Notes: generated by a model from the sequence alone, not told the origin. DNA of 64,000 nt from Gari tellinella (GCA_922989275.2 OV277868.1:78606216-78670215); one strand, 5' to 3'. Positions 18,849 through 28,400 are shown, counted from the stretch's first letter. A program made the numbers and translations.

Positions 18849-20184
18849 TGAGCGCAACAATACCCATTACTATACTTCCTACTATTAATGCTGTTTTATT
18901 ATCTTCGTGTTGAATTGCTTCTTTTTTTCCTTGTGATATTACATGTACCGGTGATTTTGTTACTGATTTTGGTTTAACAGGTTCTGGTAGAGATTTCTTT
19001 GTTGGTGTTCCTTTTACTTCTACATTTTGTTTTGGTGGGGTGGGTTGGTTATTCACACCATTATTTAAACCAAGCTCTTGATCATCAGCGGCTACTACAA
19101 TCTTATTGTTATAATCTTGGATTGTTCCTATTCGTAATTCCATATTACTCGGAGACATGTACAACTCAATTCCGTAAACATAGTCAACTTTACTTCGAGC
19201 ATATTTTAGTGTGTTTTGATATCTCGTAATTTGACTCGGTATATCTACAGGACTATTAATAGAATCCTCAACGTTTGCAAGGAATTGTTTTTGAGCATCA
19301 AAAGCGGTTCCTGTTCCGAGTATGTCTGTTCTAGTTTGAGATTGAGAACCTAGGATAGCCCAGCAAAAGGTTCTTATAGATTCATTAATCCTTTCAACAC
19401 CTGCTCTTGTAAACCCTTTTGACTTATCAAGAATAAATGTGGTCCATACATCTTTAGCATCATCTTCTTGTTGAAGATAATCAATGTGGACTTTTTTAGG
19501 TGGAAGATATTCACATGATGAAATACCACAACGTCTACCGCCCGACACTTCAGGTCCAAATGTCATTTTTGATAAATCTAAATCAGTTGCTGTACTACTA
19601 GCAATGTGTTGGGATGATCTATCATGTCTAAAATCTGTTCGTTTCCAAGCAGTATGACTGGTTGTGTATATTACTCCAAGACCATCACCACTTGGATACA
19701 TTTTTTGTCTCCAGTCTGCATTGGGATCTACATTAAACTCTTTGCATATTCTTTCATAAGAACCACGGTCATAACTATTGTTAAAAGCATTCCAGCTTGT
19801 ATCTTGTGGTAGAGCAATACTTAATTCAAATAGTATTCGTCTTGTTTGGTAGTAAACGTGGAATAAGAATAGTGATCCAGTTAATCCACCTGCTTTTAAA
19901 TGATTATTGGCGTCTATACCACAACCTGTAGTTGCACACCATATTGCAAAGTTTAGTTGATTTTGCCAGAATGGTAACCAGTCTGTATTCCAGTTGTTTA
20001 CTATTGTTTCTGATGCTACTTTTGGTAATAGGTATTTTTCAAATATGTTGGGAAACGTTGCAGGGAAATAGTCATCTTTGTTAACATAAATTGTTTGTTT
20101 TATAAGTTCAATACTCTTTTTAGTATATGAAGCAAAATGTTTATATTTTGCATTAGGATTGTATTTGAATTCTTGTGGAATCAT
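18829..20184 (-). CDS. 451-aa protein with C-terminal membrane anchor
   Basis: The large N-terminal part (about 1-370) contains LPFWQNQLNFAIWCATTGCG and many Trp/Tyr residues and looks globular. A Pro/Lys-rich linker follows (PTPPKQNVEVKGTPTKKSLP), then a single C-terminal transmembrane segment (ALIVGSIVMGIVALTIYEIY). The layout, a globular head with a tail anchor, suits a virion surface or internal membrane protein. No protease or glycosidase signature could be identified. It ends overlapping the 444-aa gene and is divergent from the 214-aa gene, with 15 bp between ATGs. Confidence 0.75.
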   Translation of the reverse strand: MIPQEFKYNPNAKYKHFASYTKKSIELIKQTIYVNKDDYFPATFPNIFEKYLLPKVASETIVNNWNTDWLPFWQNQLNFAIWCATTGCGIDANNHLKAGGLTGSLFLFHVYYQTRRILFELSIALPQDTSWNAFNNSYDRGSYERICKEFNVDPNADWRQKMYPSGDGLGVIYTTSHTAWKRTDFRHDRSSQHIASSTATDLDLSKMTFGPEVSGGRRCGISSCEYLPPKKVHIDYLQQEDDAKDVWTTFILDKSKGFTRAGVERINESIRTFCWAILGSQSQTRTDILGTGTAFDAQKQFLANVEDSINSPVDIPSQITRYQNTLKYARSKVDYVYGIELYMSPSNMELRIGTIQDYNNKIVVAADDQELGLNNGVNNQPTPPKQNVEVKGTPTKKSLPEPVKPKSVTKSPVHVISQGKKEAIQHEDNKTALIVGSIVMGIVALTIYEIY

Positions 20185-20199
20185 TTTTTTATATTAAAA
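20185..20199. promoter_or_regulatory. 15-bp intergenic region between divergent ATGs
   Basis: Entirely A/T (TTTTTTATATTAAAA) between CAT and ATG. It is the tightest of three divergent starts in the element, so both transcripts must be leaderless or start within the neighbouring gene. Confidence 0.5.
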
Positions 20200-20844
20200 A
20201 TGTACCATACAATTTCTGATATTGATAAAACAATAAACTTGCAACAATATATAAATAACAAATGCGGTACTAAGAGAATTGGTTTGAAGAGTTTTACTTA
20301 TACTATAGGTTGGTATAATTTAGTTGATCAATATATCCAAAAGATTAAAGAGAGTCCTAATAAGATTACAAATGGTTATTATAGTTTTCAACAAATAGAA
20401 GATATATTTGAAAGTAATAATATTACATTATCTATAAATGAAACAAATGGCATTGCTTCTTTATTTACTCAACAAGAAATTAAGATAAGTAGAGGTTTAA
20501 AACAAATATTAGGATTTGGAAAAAAGAAAAAATTTGCTGAAAATAAAACACACTATGGTGAAAGAACAATAGATTTTGCACCTTATAAACAACTATATGT
20601 TCATCTTGAGCAGATAAATACTGCTTACAATTTCTTTAATGGAGCTCCTAGTAATATTCTTAGTGTTGTTCCTGTTGAGAATAAATCGTTTGGAGATATT
20701 GTTCATATACATTTTAGTAATCCAGAATACAAACAATTATCACATGGTGATATTTCAGAACTAAGTATAAACGTTTGTGATGAAAACGGGCAGAAAATAA
20801 ATAACAATGGATTACCAATTAATTGTGTGTTAGAAATAATATAA
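20200..20844 (+). CDS. 214-aa protein, putative minor capsid (penton-like)
   Basis: Start at ATG 20200, after TATATTAAAA. The N-terminal ~100 residues look helical. The C-terminal ~95 residues read as beta strands (KQLYVHLEQI, NILSVVPVENKSFGD, HIHFSNPEYKQLS, ELSINVCDENG, LPINCVLEII) and resemble a module seen in many animal Polinton ORFs, which I take as a minor capsid or penton-type beta-sandwich. The gene stands just before the fibre-like genes, as expected for a vertex protein that carries fibres. Function is inferred. Confidence 0.6.
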   Translation: MYHTISDIDKTINLQQYINNKCGTKRIGLKSFTYTIGWYNLVDQYIQKIKESPNKITNGYYSFQQIEDIFESNNITLSINETNGIASLFTQQEIKISRGLKQILGFGKKKKFAENKTHYGERTIDFAPYKQLYVHLEQINTAYNFFNGAPSNILSVVPVENKSFGDIVHIHFSNPEYKQLSHGDISELSINVCDENGQKINNNGLPINCVLEII

Positions 20845-20857
20845 TTATTATATAAAA

Positions 20858-21214
20858 ATGAGTATATTTGGCGTTAAAAAACAGAAGCCCAGTGAAGACA
20901 TTGAAACTTTAACAGTGGATGTTAGGAATTTACACAATAGAGTAAAACCTGTCACGCAGAAAATAACAGAATTTCAACAGGAAGTTCATAATTTAAACAG
21001 TAGAGTGAAACCAGTAACAGATTTAGAGGATAGAATAACAAAATTTCAACAGGAAGTTCATAATAATAGAAACGCGATGTTAACTCAAATAGATAATCAA
21101 ACTGAGAGGTATAACGGACTTCAGAAGAAATTTAAAGAATTTTCAATAGAAAACCGTATATATCGCAATAAGGTTGATAATATAAAAGATTATATCAATA
21201 TTTGCAGAAAGTAA
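20858..21214 (+). CDS. Fibre-like protein 1, coiled-coil stalk part (frame ends early)
   Basis: 118 aa beginning MSIFG, the same N-terminus as the second fibre-like gene at 22216. The stalk is a heptad-type coiled coil with an internal duplication: two similar segments containing RVKPVT and KFQQEVHN/EFQQEVHN. The frame stops at 21212, just where the paralogue continues into its head domain. The head lies in another frame (21225-21539), so this is the 5' part of a broken or frameshifted gene. The start follows TATATAAAA. Likely role: a trimeric stalk attached through its N-terminal tail to the vertex; inferred. Confidence 0.7.
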   Translation: MSIFGVKKQKPSEDIETLTVDVRNLHNRVKPVTQKITEFQQEVHNLNSRVKPVTDLEDRITKFQQEVHNNRNAMLTQIDNQTERYNGLQKKFKEFSIENRIYRNKVDNIKDYINICRK

Positions 21215-21224
21215 AGGACCCATT

Positions 21225-21539
21225 ATGAAAGGAGAAGTGCTTTCTTTTGGAAATGGTGGTAGAGAAGACGGTATTGGTTATGTTATAACCAGACGAGGGC
21301 AGATACTAGAAATGGGATTATCTTGCAAAAGAATAGGGGGAGAAATGACTGTAGGTATTAATGTAAATGGATATGTACTACCATTTTGTGAAACGACTGT
21401 TGACACGAGCACAAGCAATCATGAAACATTTCAATCACCTTTTATTGTTGAAGCAGGAAGTGTGATTAATTTTGTGTGTAAAACAGCAAATGCAACATCA
21501 GAGAATACAGTTGCATCATTATTAATTGAATTGTTTTAA
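21225..21539 (+). CDS. Fibre-like protein 1, head domain part
   Basis: 104 aa from ATG 21225, but this ATG lacks the A/T start box. The same frame stays open upstream of it through codons for AESKGP, which match the paralogue at the same place. So the ATG is probably internal and the segment is the 3' part of the gene starting at 20858. The domain is beta-rich and ends with ENTVASLLIELF; the paralogue ends with VEKVTVGLLIELLG. It resembles small trimeric beta-sandwich heads in fibre proteins. Without frame recovery the head would not be attached to its stalk. Confidence 0.65.
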   Translation: MKGEVLSFGNGGREDGIGYVITRRGQILEMGLSCKRIGGEMTVGINVNGYVLPFCETTVDTSTSNHETFQSPFIVEAGSVINFVCKTANATSENTVASLLIELF

Positions 21540-21565
21540 TTTGATTTCAAAAAATATCTTTAAAA

Positions 21566-22144
21566 ATGAAGCAACCAACAGCGCCGGATTTATACCCTGA
21601 ATTACCAGAAGATGCACAAAATTATAGATTACAGAAAATATCAGAGATAGAAAAAACATTAATTAATGAGAGAGATAATCGCAAATCATTATATAAAAAA
21701 TATAAACGGGGAATAAATTTTTCAGATAGTATTGATACTTTATTAATTTCAGGAAGTGTTGTTTTAGCAGGAATAAGTCTAATTATTCCTATTATGTTGC
21801 CATTACAAATAGTAGCTGTTTCATGTGGTGGTATAGGAATGGGCGTTAAACTTATTAGAAGAAAGTTTTCAACAAAATCAAAAAAACATTATGAAATAAA
21901 AACAATAGCAAATAGTAAACTTAATACAATAAAAGATTTAATTTCTAAGTCTTTAACAGACGGTAAAATAACTGAAGATGAATTTAAACTTATATTAGAT
22001 GAACATGAAAAATATAATGAAATGAAAAATAATTTACACACAAAACATGATAATATTAATGATATTGAAAGAAAAAAACTTATTGAAGAAGGTAAAGCCC
22101 AGGCTTTATCAGAAATAAAAAAAAAAATAGAAAAAGATGTTTAA
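21566..22144 (+). CDS. 192-aa protein with central membrane hairpin
   Basis: The N-terminus is charged (PTAPDLYPELPEDAQNY). A central pair of hydrophobic segments (LLISGSVVLAGISLIIPIML and LQIVAVSCGGIGMGVKLI) forms a membrane hairpin, and the Lys/Glu-rich C-terminal half is probably coiled coil. The PTAPxLYPxLP opening is reminiscent of late-domain motifs that recruit host ESCRT proteins (P-T-A-P), an inference. The ATG follows TCTTTAAAA. It sits between the two fibre-like genes. Confidence 0.7.
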   Translation: MKQPTAPDLYPELPEDAQNYRLQKISEIEKTLINERDNRKSLYKKYKRGINFSDSIDTLLISGSVVLAGISLIIPIMLPLQIVAVSCGGIGMGVKLIRRKFSTKSKKHYEIKTIANSKLNTIKDLISKSLTDGKITEDEFKLILDEHEKYNEMKNNLHTKHDNINDIERKKLIEEGKAQALSEIKKKIEKDV

Positions 22145-22215
22145 TTTTATTTAATAAAACTATTATAGTAAATGATCCACCGCCGAAATATGATGGTTAA
22201 ATTTTGTTAAAAAAA
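22145..22215. other. Short intergenic spacer
   Basis: 71 bp with stop codons in all frames, ending GTTAAAAAAA before the fibre-2 ATG. Nothing else is seen. Confidence 0.5.
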
Positions 22216-22866
22216 ATGAGTATATTTGGGTATAAAAGAAATGAAAAATACAATGATAATGGTATAGAAAAATACATTGATGATAGATTAAAAAATGTAA
22301 TTTCACATACAGTTGTTTCATTAATGTTAGAAATTATTGATAAAAGTGATTTTAACAAATTTACTAGAAATATTTCCGACCATATAGAAAAACTTTGGGA
22401 GAAAATTATTGAATTAGATTCTAAACCTTGGGGAAAACTTTTTGAATTGGATGCTAAAATGAAAAGTGTTTTAAAGGATAACCATATTATTTCACTTGTT
22501 GCAGAATCTAAAGGTCCATTGACTAAGAATTATGTTATATCATTTGATAAATTAGGAAGAGAAACTGGAGGAGGTTATGTTATGATTAAATCAGGTATAA
22601 TTATAGGGGCAAGTATATCAGCTATAGTTAAAACTGGTGAAGTTAAAGTTGGCGTTTATAAAGATGGACAAGTTACTGGAGATGAAATATATAATATTAG
22701 TGTTAAATCTACTACTAATAATATTTTTTGGGATCCAGTAAAACATTATAAACTAGATAAAAGTAAACTAATTCCAGCAGGTTCAGTTATTGATATTGTT
22801 TCTTTATCATATAATGCTACAGTAGAAAAAGTAACCGTTGGATTATTAATAGAATTACTAGGGTAA
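22216..22866 (+). CDS. Fibre-like protein 2 (intact paralogue)
   Basis: 216 aa starting MSIFGYKR at ATG 22216, after GTTAAAAAAA; the first five residues equal those of fibre-like protein 1. A helical stalk with less regular heptads covers about residues 10-90. A beta-rich head follows from about residue 95 (GPLTKNYVISFDKLG to the end at LLIELLG). The last two codons lie in the terminal repeat. Two fibre-like genes in one element could give two receptor specificities. Role in host attachment is inferred from architecture only. Confidence 0.7.
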   Translation: MSIFGYKRNEKYNDNGIEKYIDDRLKNVISHTVVSLMLEIIDKSDFNKFTRNISDHIEKLWEKIIELDSKPWGKLFELDAKMKSVLKDNHIISLVAESKGPLTKNYVISFDKLGRETGGGYVMIKSGIIIGASISAIVKTGEVKVGVYKDGQVTGDEIYNISVKSTTNNIFWDPVKHYKLDKSKLIPAGSVIDIVSLSYNATVEKVTVGLLIELLG

Positions 22867-23034
22867 GAAAATTTATTTTTTTGCATTTTCTCTCTTGTCA
22901 AATAGTTTTCTGGATGTTCTTGAACATACGGCCTTTTTAAAATTTTACCTTTATTCCTCGAGGGGGGATACTAGTATAGGGGAAATGTAAAAAATATTTT
23001 TAGGTGGGGGAGGGGAGTAATATAGCTTATTACT
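22861..23034 (-). repeat. Polinton right terminal inverted repeat
   Basis: Reverse complement of 7401-7580, ending ...GCTTATTACT. Nearly identical to the left copy (about three differences apart from the A-tract). Confidence 0.95.
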
Positions 23035-23040
23035 TACACT
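23035..23040. other. Target site duplication TACACT (right)
   Basis: Identical to 7395-7400. Confidence 0.93.
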
Positions 23041-23100
23041 GGTTTAATTGTCAAAATGCTGTAATTTAACCCTTATTTTGTGCGATGCGAATATAGGTTG

Positions 23101-24672
23101 TTACTTAACCCTAATTGTATGCGGAACAAGAATATATATCATTTGAGGACCCAAATCAGAGTGAGTATAGCCTACAGTACAAAGTATAATGTGTCTTACC
23201 TGTAAATTTGAAGCTTTTACATTTATATCTAAAGCCATGTTGTGAAAATTCCAATAATTCAAATTTAAACTAATTTGTTTAACCAGTTTACCCCGAAAAG
23301 TCATATTTGGCTTTGTTGGAGTTTCCTTTATTTTGCTGTTATTTAATACATATTGAAACATGCTAAAACATATAAATCAATTCTCAATACTTTTCCCTTT
23401 ATTTGCTTATAAGGCTTTATTTGGAATTTTCAGGTCAGGAGATCTCTGCTAAAATCTCGAAAATTGGTGTTTTTTTGTTTAATTATTATAACAACTTTAC
23501 TGCATAAATCAGTTTTTTGACAGTTTATTCATCTTTATCAGTACCATTCCACAGCGCAATTGAATATTTGTTTAACCTGTAGATTTGGAGCTTTTATTTT
23601 AATAGCCACCATCACAGTAGTAAAATCCCGAAAAAGCTCATTTACACTTTATTTTTCAACGATTTTACCCCAAAACACCATATATGGTATTGTATGATTT
23701 TCCTAGATGATTTTTCTATTAGTTTGACATATTAAAGCATATGATAACACATAAATCACTTTTGATTTTGAAGGCAGGGATTGTCTACGAAAATTCCCAA
23801 AATTGGTGATTTTGGTTTAATATTTTGACAATTTAACCCAAAAAAACAGTTTATGAAAGTTTTATATATCCGTACTAGTACAATTACACAGTAAAAATGA
23901 TTTTTTGTCTAACCTGCATATTTGGTGTATTTATATTGATATCCACGTTCACAGTAGGGAAATCCCCAAAATTCGCGTTTTCATTTATTATTTCAACAAT
24001 TTTACCCCAAAATTCATTTTTTCAAAGTTTTAGCTATCCTTAATAGTACTATTTCACAATAGAGATGTATAAGTATCTAGCCTGTAAATTTTGAGCTTTT
24101 ATAATGATAACCAACGACACAGTACTGAAATCCCTAAAATTGGCGTTTTCATTTATTATTTCAACAATTTTGCCTCAAAAAATATATTTCGCATAGTTTG
24201 ATTTTCCTAGATTTTCCTTCGGTTATTTGGTACATGCTCTACCATATGAAAACACAAAAACTATTTCTGTGCATTTTTTCCTTTATTTGGATGTTTGACA
24301 CCAGGGAAGCTCTACTAAAATCTCCAAAAATTGGGGTTTTGTTTAATATTTTCATGATTTTCACCCAAAAAGAACCATTTTTTGAAAGTTTTATATATCC
24401 TAATTAGTACTATTCCACAGTGGATATAACTGCCAGTCTAATTTGTAGATTTGAAGCCTTTATGTTAATATCCAGGGTCACAGTATGGAAAATCCAAAAA
24501 TTATCATTTTCGTTTATCAATTCAATCATTTTACCCCAAAAAATCATATTTCGCATCGTTTGATTTTCCTAGACTTTTTTTCTGTCATTCGGTACATATT
24601 GGAGCATATGAAAACACAAAAATCATTTCTGTGCATTTTTTTCCCCCAAAATTTTTAAATGCCCTCTACTAA
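23101..24672. repeat. Right arm of the long foldback element
   Basis: Inverted relative of 3824-5400. For example, GCATCGTTTGATTTTCCTAG near 24557 is the reverse complement of the signature repeated in the left arm, and ATGCCCTCTACT at 24659-24670 mirrors the left end. Tandem units of roughly 350 bp are again visible. It does not encode protein. Confidence 0.85.
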
Positions 24673-25305
24673 TTCGTACTTTTTTAATATTGAAAAAAGT
24701 TGCAAGTCAAAAGTTGCAAAAGGTTTCGTATAAACAAGAAGCGAGAGTCGTTGCTTATTCCCTATGACATTTTATGCAAAACCATTATATTCAGTGCAAA
24801 CAATTTTGAGCCAGTTTAGACACCAGATAACATTGGGTCTGATCAAGGTTCAAACTGTTTGTCACTCAGATTTAATACAATCTTTTAGACACTTATTTTC
24901 CACGAATCAAATCTTATTACAATGAAACAAAGAGTAACATCACTTTCAACAGTTCATTGATGAAGTCCCAACAATGGGCTACTTAGAAATGGTTTTAAAA
25001 TTATCTTGTTAGTTAAATGGGTGGTAGTGATAATAACGGTTATGTTCATTGCAATAAGGTAAGGTTTTGAAAAATTATGATTACGATCATTTTCGTTGGT
25101 GATAAAACGTGTTTGTAAAATTTTGAAAGTCGAAACCTCGAGCCTTGCTCGTGTCTTTATTCTCTTCGAACACAACCCAGTGCCAATTTAATATGTATTT
25201 TCCGATAAAACGATATAGTTCTTGACGGATACGCAAGCCTTCAATTACTAGTATATTGTTTTGTCGCGCTCAACCATAGTCTTACCTAAACGTGTGTATT
25301 TGCAG
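24673..25305. other. Upstream or intron sequence of the GPCR gene
   Basis: No exon with matching splice sites is seen. Whether this is an intron or the 5' flank cannot be decided, because a signal-peptide exon was not found. The foldback element and the Polinton could lie in an intron of the receptor gene or upstream of it. Confidence 0.4.
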
Positions 25306-25488
25306 GTGCGGCTGATTATTCCGGAAACAAAGACATTGAAACTGTTACCTCAAAGTCCGAACCGGAATACAAAGATTTGCTCTTTCAGTGCAACAGCACA
25401 GAGTGGATTGCTTACATTGCAGTGTGAGACGGAATCAGCGACTGCTTAGATGGATCAGATGAATTGTACTGCGAAAGGCATCGTTCAG
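25306..25488 (+). CDS. GPCR exon a: LDLa module with in-frame TGA
   Basis: Acceptor TTTGCAG, donor G|GTAAAA. It encodes an acidic linker and a class A module (FQCNSTEW..., [11 protein letters not shown]). At 25425-25427 a TGA stands where the fourth-type cysteine of the module is expected, followed in frame by [12 protein letters not shown]. The exon is 183 bp and symmetric (phase 1 at both ends), so skipping it keeps the frame. Confidence 0.65.
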
Positions 25489-28400
25489 GTAAAATGATTT
25501 GTTTTGTCGTTAAAAAGCCTTAGGCTCACATCTGTTGGCAATGTTTATCAATTATTGGAATACTAACGCGTTTGGTAAAGAAAGAAATATATTATCCATT
25601 CCGTAAAGTCAATTTCGATTTGATAGTGCAACGCGTTTGCGTTTCGTTTGCGTTTATACGGAAAATAATAACATATTCTATATTATGCTGATGTTATTAA
25701 TTTCAGGAGGTACATGCCTAACTGACGAATTCGCTTGTAACAATGGTGTTTGTATCCATGTCGGGCGAGTGTGTGACTTTGTTCAGGATTGTCCCGATGG
25801 CAGTGATGAATACTGCAGTACGTACTTTGTATAGTTGTTGTACATTCGTCTGTATACATGTAGCAATGGTGTTTGTATCCATGTCGGGCGAGTGTGTGAC
25901 TTTGTCCAGGATTGTCCCGATGGCAGTGATGAATACTGCAGTACGTACTTCGTATTGTTGTTGTACATTCGCCTGTAACAATGGTGTTTGTATCCATGTC
26001 GGGCGAGTGTGTGACTTTGTCCAGGATTGTCCTGATGGCAGTGATGAATACTGCAGTACGCACTTTGTATAGTTGTTGTACATTCGTCTGTATACTTGTA
26101 ACAATGGTGTTTGTATCCATGTCGGGCGAGTGTGTGACTTTGTCCAGGATTGTCCCGATGGCAGTGATGAATACTGCAGTACCCACTTTGTATAGTTGTT
26201 GTACATTCGTCTGTATACTTGTAACAATGGTGTTTGTATCCATGTCGGGCGAGTGTGTGACTTTGTCCAGGATTGTCCCGATGGCAGTGATGAATACTGC
26301 AGTACGCACTTTGTATAGTTGTTGTACATTCGTCTGTAACAATGGTGTTTGTATCCATGTCGGGCGAGTGTGTGACTTTGTCCAGGATTGTCCCGATGGC
26401 AGTGATGAATACTGCAGTACGCACTTTGTATAGTTGTTGTACATTCGTCTGTATACTTGTTCACATCTGTAACAATGGTGTTTGTATCCATGTCGGGCGA
26501 GTGTGTGACTTTGTTCAGGATTGCCCTGATGGCAGTGATGAATACTGCAGTACGTACTTCGTATTGTTGTTGTACATTCGCCTGTAACAATGGTGTTTGT
26601 ATCCATGTCGGGCGAGTGTGTGACTTTGTCCAGGATTGTCCTGATGGCAGTGATGAATACTGCAGTACGCACTTTGTATAGTTGTTGTACATTCGTCTGT
26701 ATACTTGTAACAATGGTGTTTGTATCCATGTCGGGCGAGTGTGTGACTTTGTCCAGGATTGTCCCGATGGCAGTGATGAATACTGCAGTACGCACTTTGT
26801 ATAGTTGTTGTACATTCGTCTGTATACTTGTAACAATGGTGTTTGTATCCATGTCGGGCGAGTGTGTGACTTTGTCCAGGATTGTCCCGATGGCAGTGAT
26901 GAATACTGCAGTACGCACTTTGTATAGTTGTTGTACATTCGTCTGTAACAATGGTGTTTGTATCCATGTCGGGCGAGTGTGTGACTTTGTCCAGGATTGT
27001 CCCGATGGCAGTGATGAATACTGCAGTACGCACTTTGTATAGTTGTTGTACATTCGTCTGTAACAATGGTGTTTGTATCCATGTCGGGCGAGTGTGTGAC
27101 TTTGTTCAGGATTGTCCCGATGGCAGTGATGAATACTGCAGTACGCACTTTGTATAGTTGTTGTACATTCGTCTGTAACAATGGTGTTTGTATCCATGTC
27201 GGGCGAGTGTGTGACTTTGTCCAGGATTGTCCCGATGGCAGTGATGAATACTGCAGTACGCACTTTGTATAGTTGTTGTACATTCGTCTGTATACTTGTT
27301 CACATCTGTAACAATGGTGTTTGTATCCATGTCGGGCGAGTGTGTGACTTTGTTCAGGATTGTCCTGATGGCAGTGATGAATACTGCAGTACGCACTTTG
27401 TATAGTTGTTGTACATTCGTCTGTAACAATGGTGTTTGTATCCATGTCGGGCGAGTGTGTGACTTTGTTCAGGATTGTCCCGATGGCAGTGATGAATACT
27501 GCAGTACGCACTTTGTATAGTTGTTGTACATTCGTCTGTAACAATGGTGTTTGCATCCATGTCGGGCGAGTGTGTGACTTTGTCCAGGATTGTCCTGATG
27601 GCAGTGATGAATACTGCAGTACGCACGTTGTATAGTTGCTGTACATTCGTCTATATACATGTTCGCATCTGAAATGGATACTCGATAACTTCCACTACTA
27701 TTTTTACAACTTCTACTTCTTCATCGGCAACTTTACTTTCCACTTAATCTACTTCTCATACTGCTACTTATTCTAGTACCAACAACACTACTACTACTAC
27801 TACTACTTTATTCGTCGTTTCTACTGATACCGAACCTCTCCTTCGACCTTGACTTATCTAAATTAACTTGTAAATCTTATAAATTAATGTTTATTCTACT
27901 TCTACTAATGTGACAACATTTCTCGAACAGTTCACACTTCAACTACTATTTGTTTAACTCCCGAATCGTCTACATGTACCACTGCAAGACCTTTTTGATA
28001 TTTAAGGTTATAATTCGTTTGAATTGAGTCTGATATCGTTTTTATGCATTTGATTGGTCATATTTGAGCTTTTTCACAAATCCGACCAATCAATACTTCA
28101 AAATGATCTCATATTCTAGCGCTTTAAAACCTCGGACCACAGTGTCTTATTTGGATTCAAGCTGGTTTCAAATACTTGTTAAATCACGATCGCCAGATAG
28201 ATGTATAACTGGTTATATGGTTTGTTAAAACAGGGTTCCCAAAGTGCGAAGCGGGGGAGTATAAATGTGACAATGACCAATGTGTCCCAGGACATACCAG
28301 GTGTGATGCAGTTAAAGACTGTAATGATGAAAGTGACGAGCGTCTTTGTGGTAAGGCATTGCTGAATATTTATATATACCGTATACCCCGTTTATATGAC

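Larger units (their letters stand above)
7401..23034. mobile_element. Complete Polinton/Maverick element (15.6 kb)
   Basis: An intact self-synthesising DNA transposon or endogenous virus-like element. It has terminal inverted repeats beginning AGTAATAAGC, a 6-bp target duplication, a retroviral-type integrase, protein-primed PolB, a packaging ATPase and a capsid-type protein, which is the diagnostic Polinton set. Gene order: integrase (-), zinc protein and PolB (+), six genes on the - strand from a 140-aa membrane protein to the major capsid protein, 444-aa protein (+), 451-aa protein (-), then a rightward block with a 214-aa protein, a broken fibre-like gene, a 192-aa protein and a second fibre-like gene. 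The inverted repeats differ at only about three positions besides A-tract length, so insertion was probably recent. Apart from one frame break all main frames are open. Confidence 0.95.

Noticed and set aside
18829..20184. Adenovirus-like maturation protease in the 451-aa protein
   Set aside because: No ordered His-Asp/Glu-Cys triad in a recognisable context; the protein instead has a tail anchor.
25743..27635. Series of short + strand frames ([13 protein letters not shown]... type)
   Set aside because: Alternative-frame readings of the same repeat unit, with the true LDLa frame interrupted by TAG in each unit.
25683..27646. Very long open frames on the - strand (526 and 642 codons)
   Set aside because: They are antisense to the LDLa-derived minisatellite and arise because the repeat lacks stops in all three frames; no gene family is matched.
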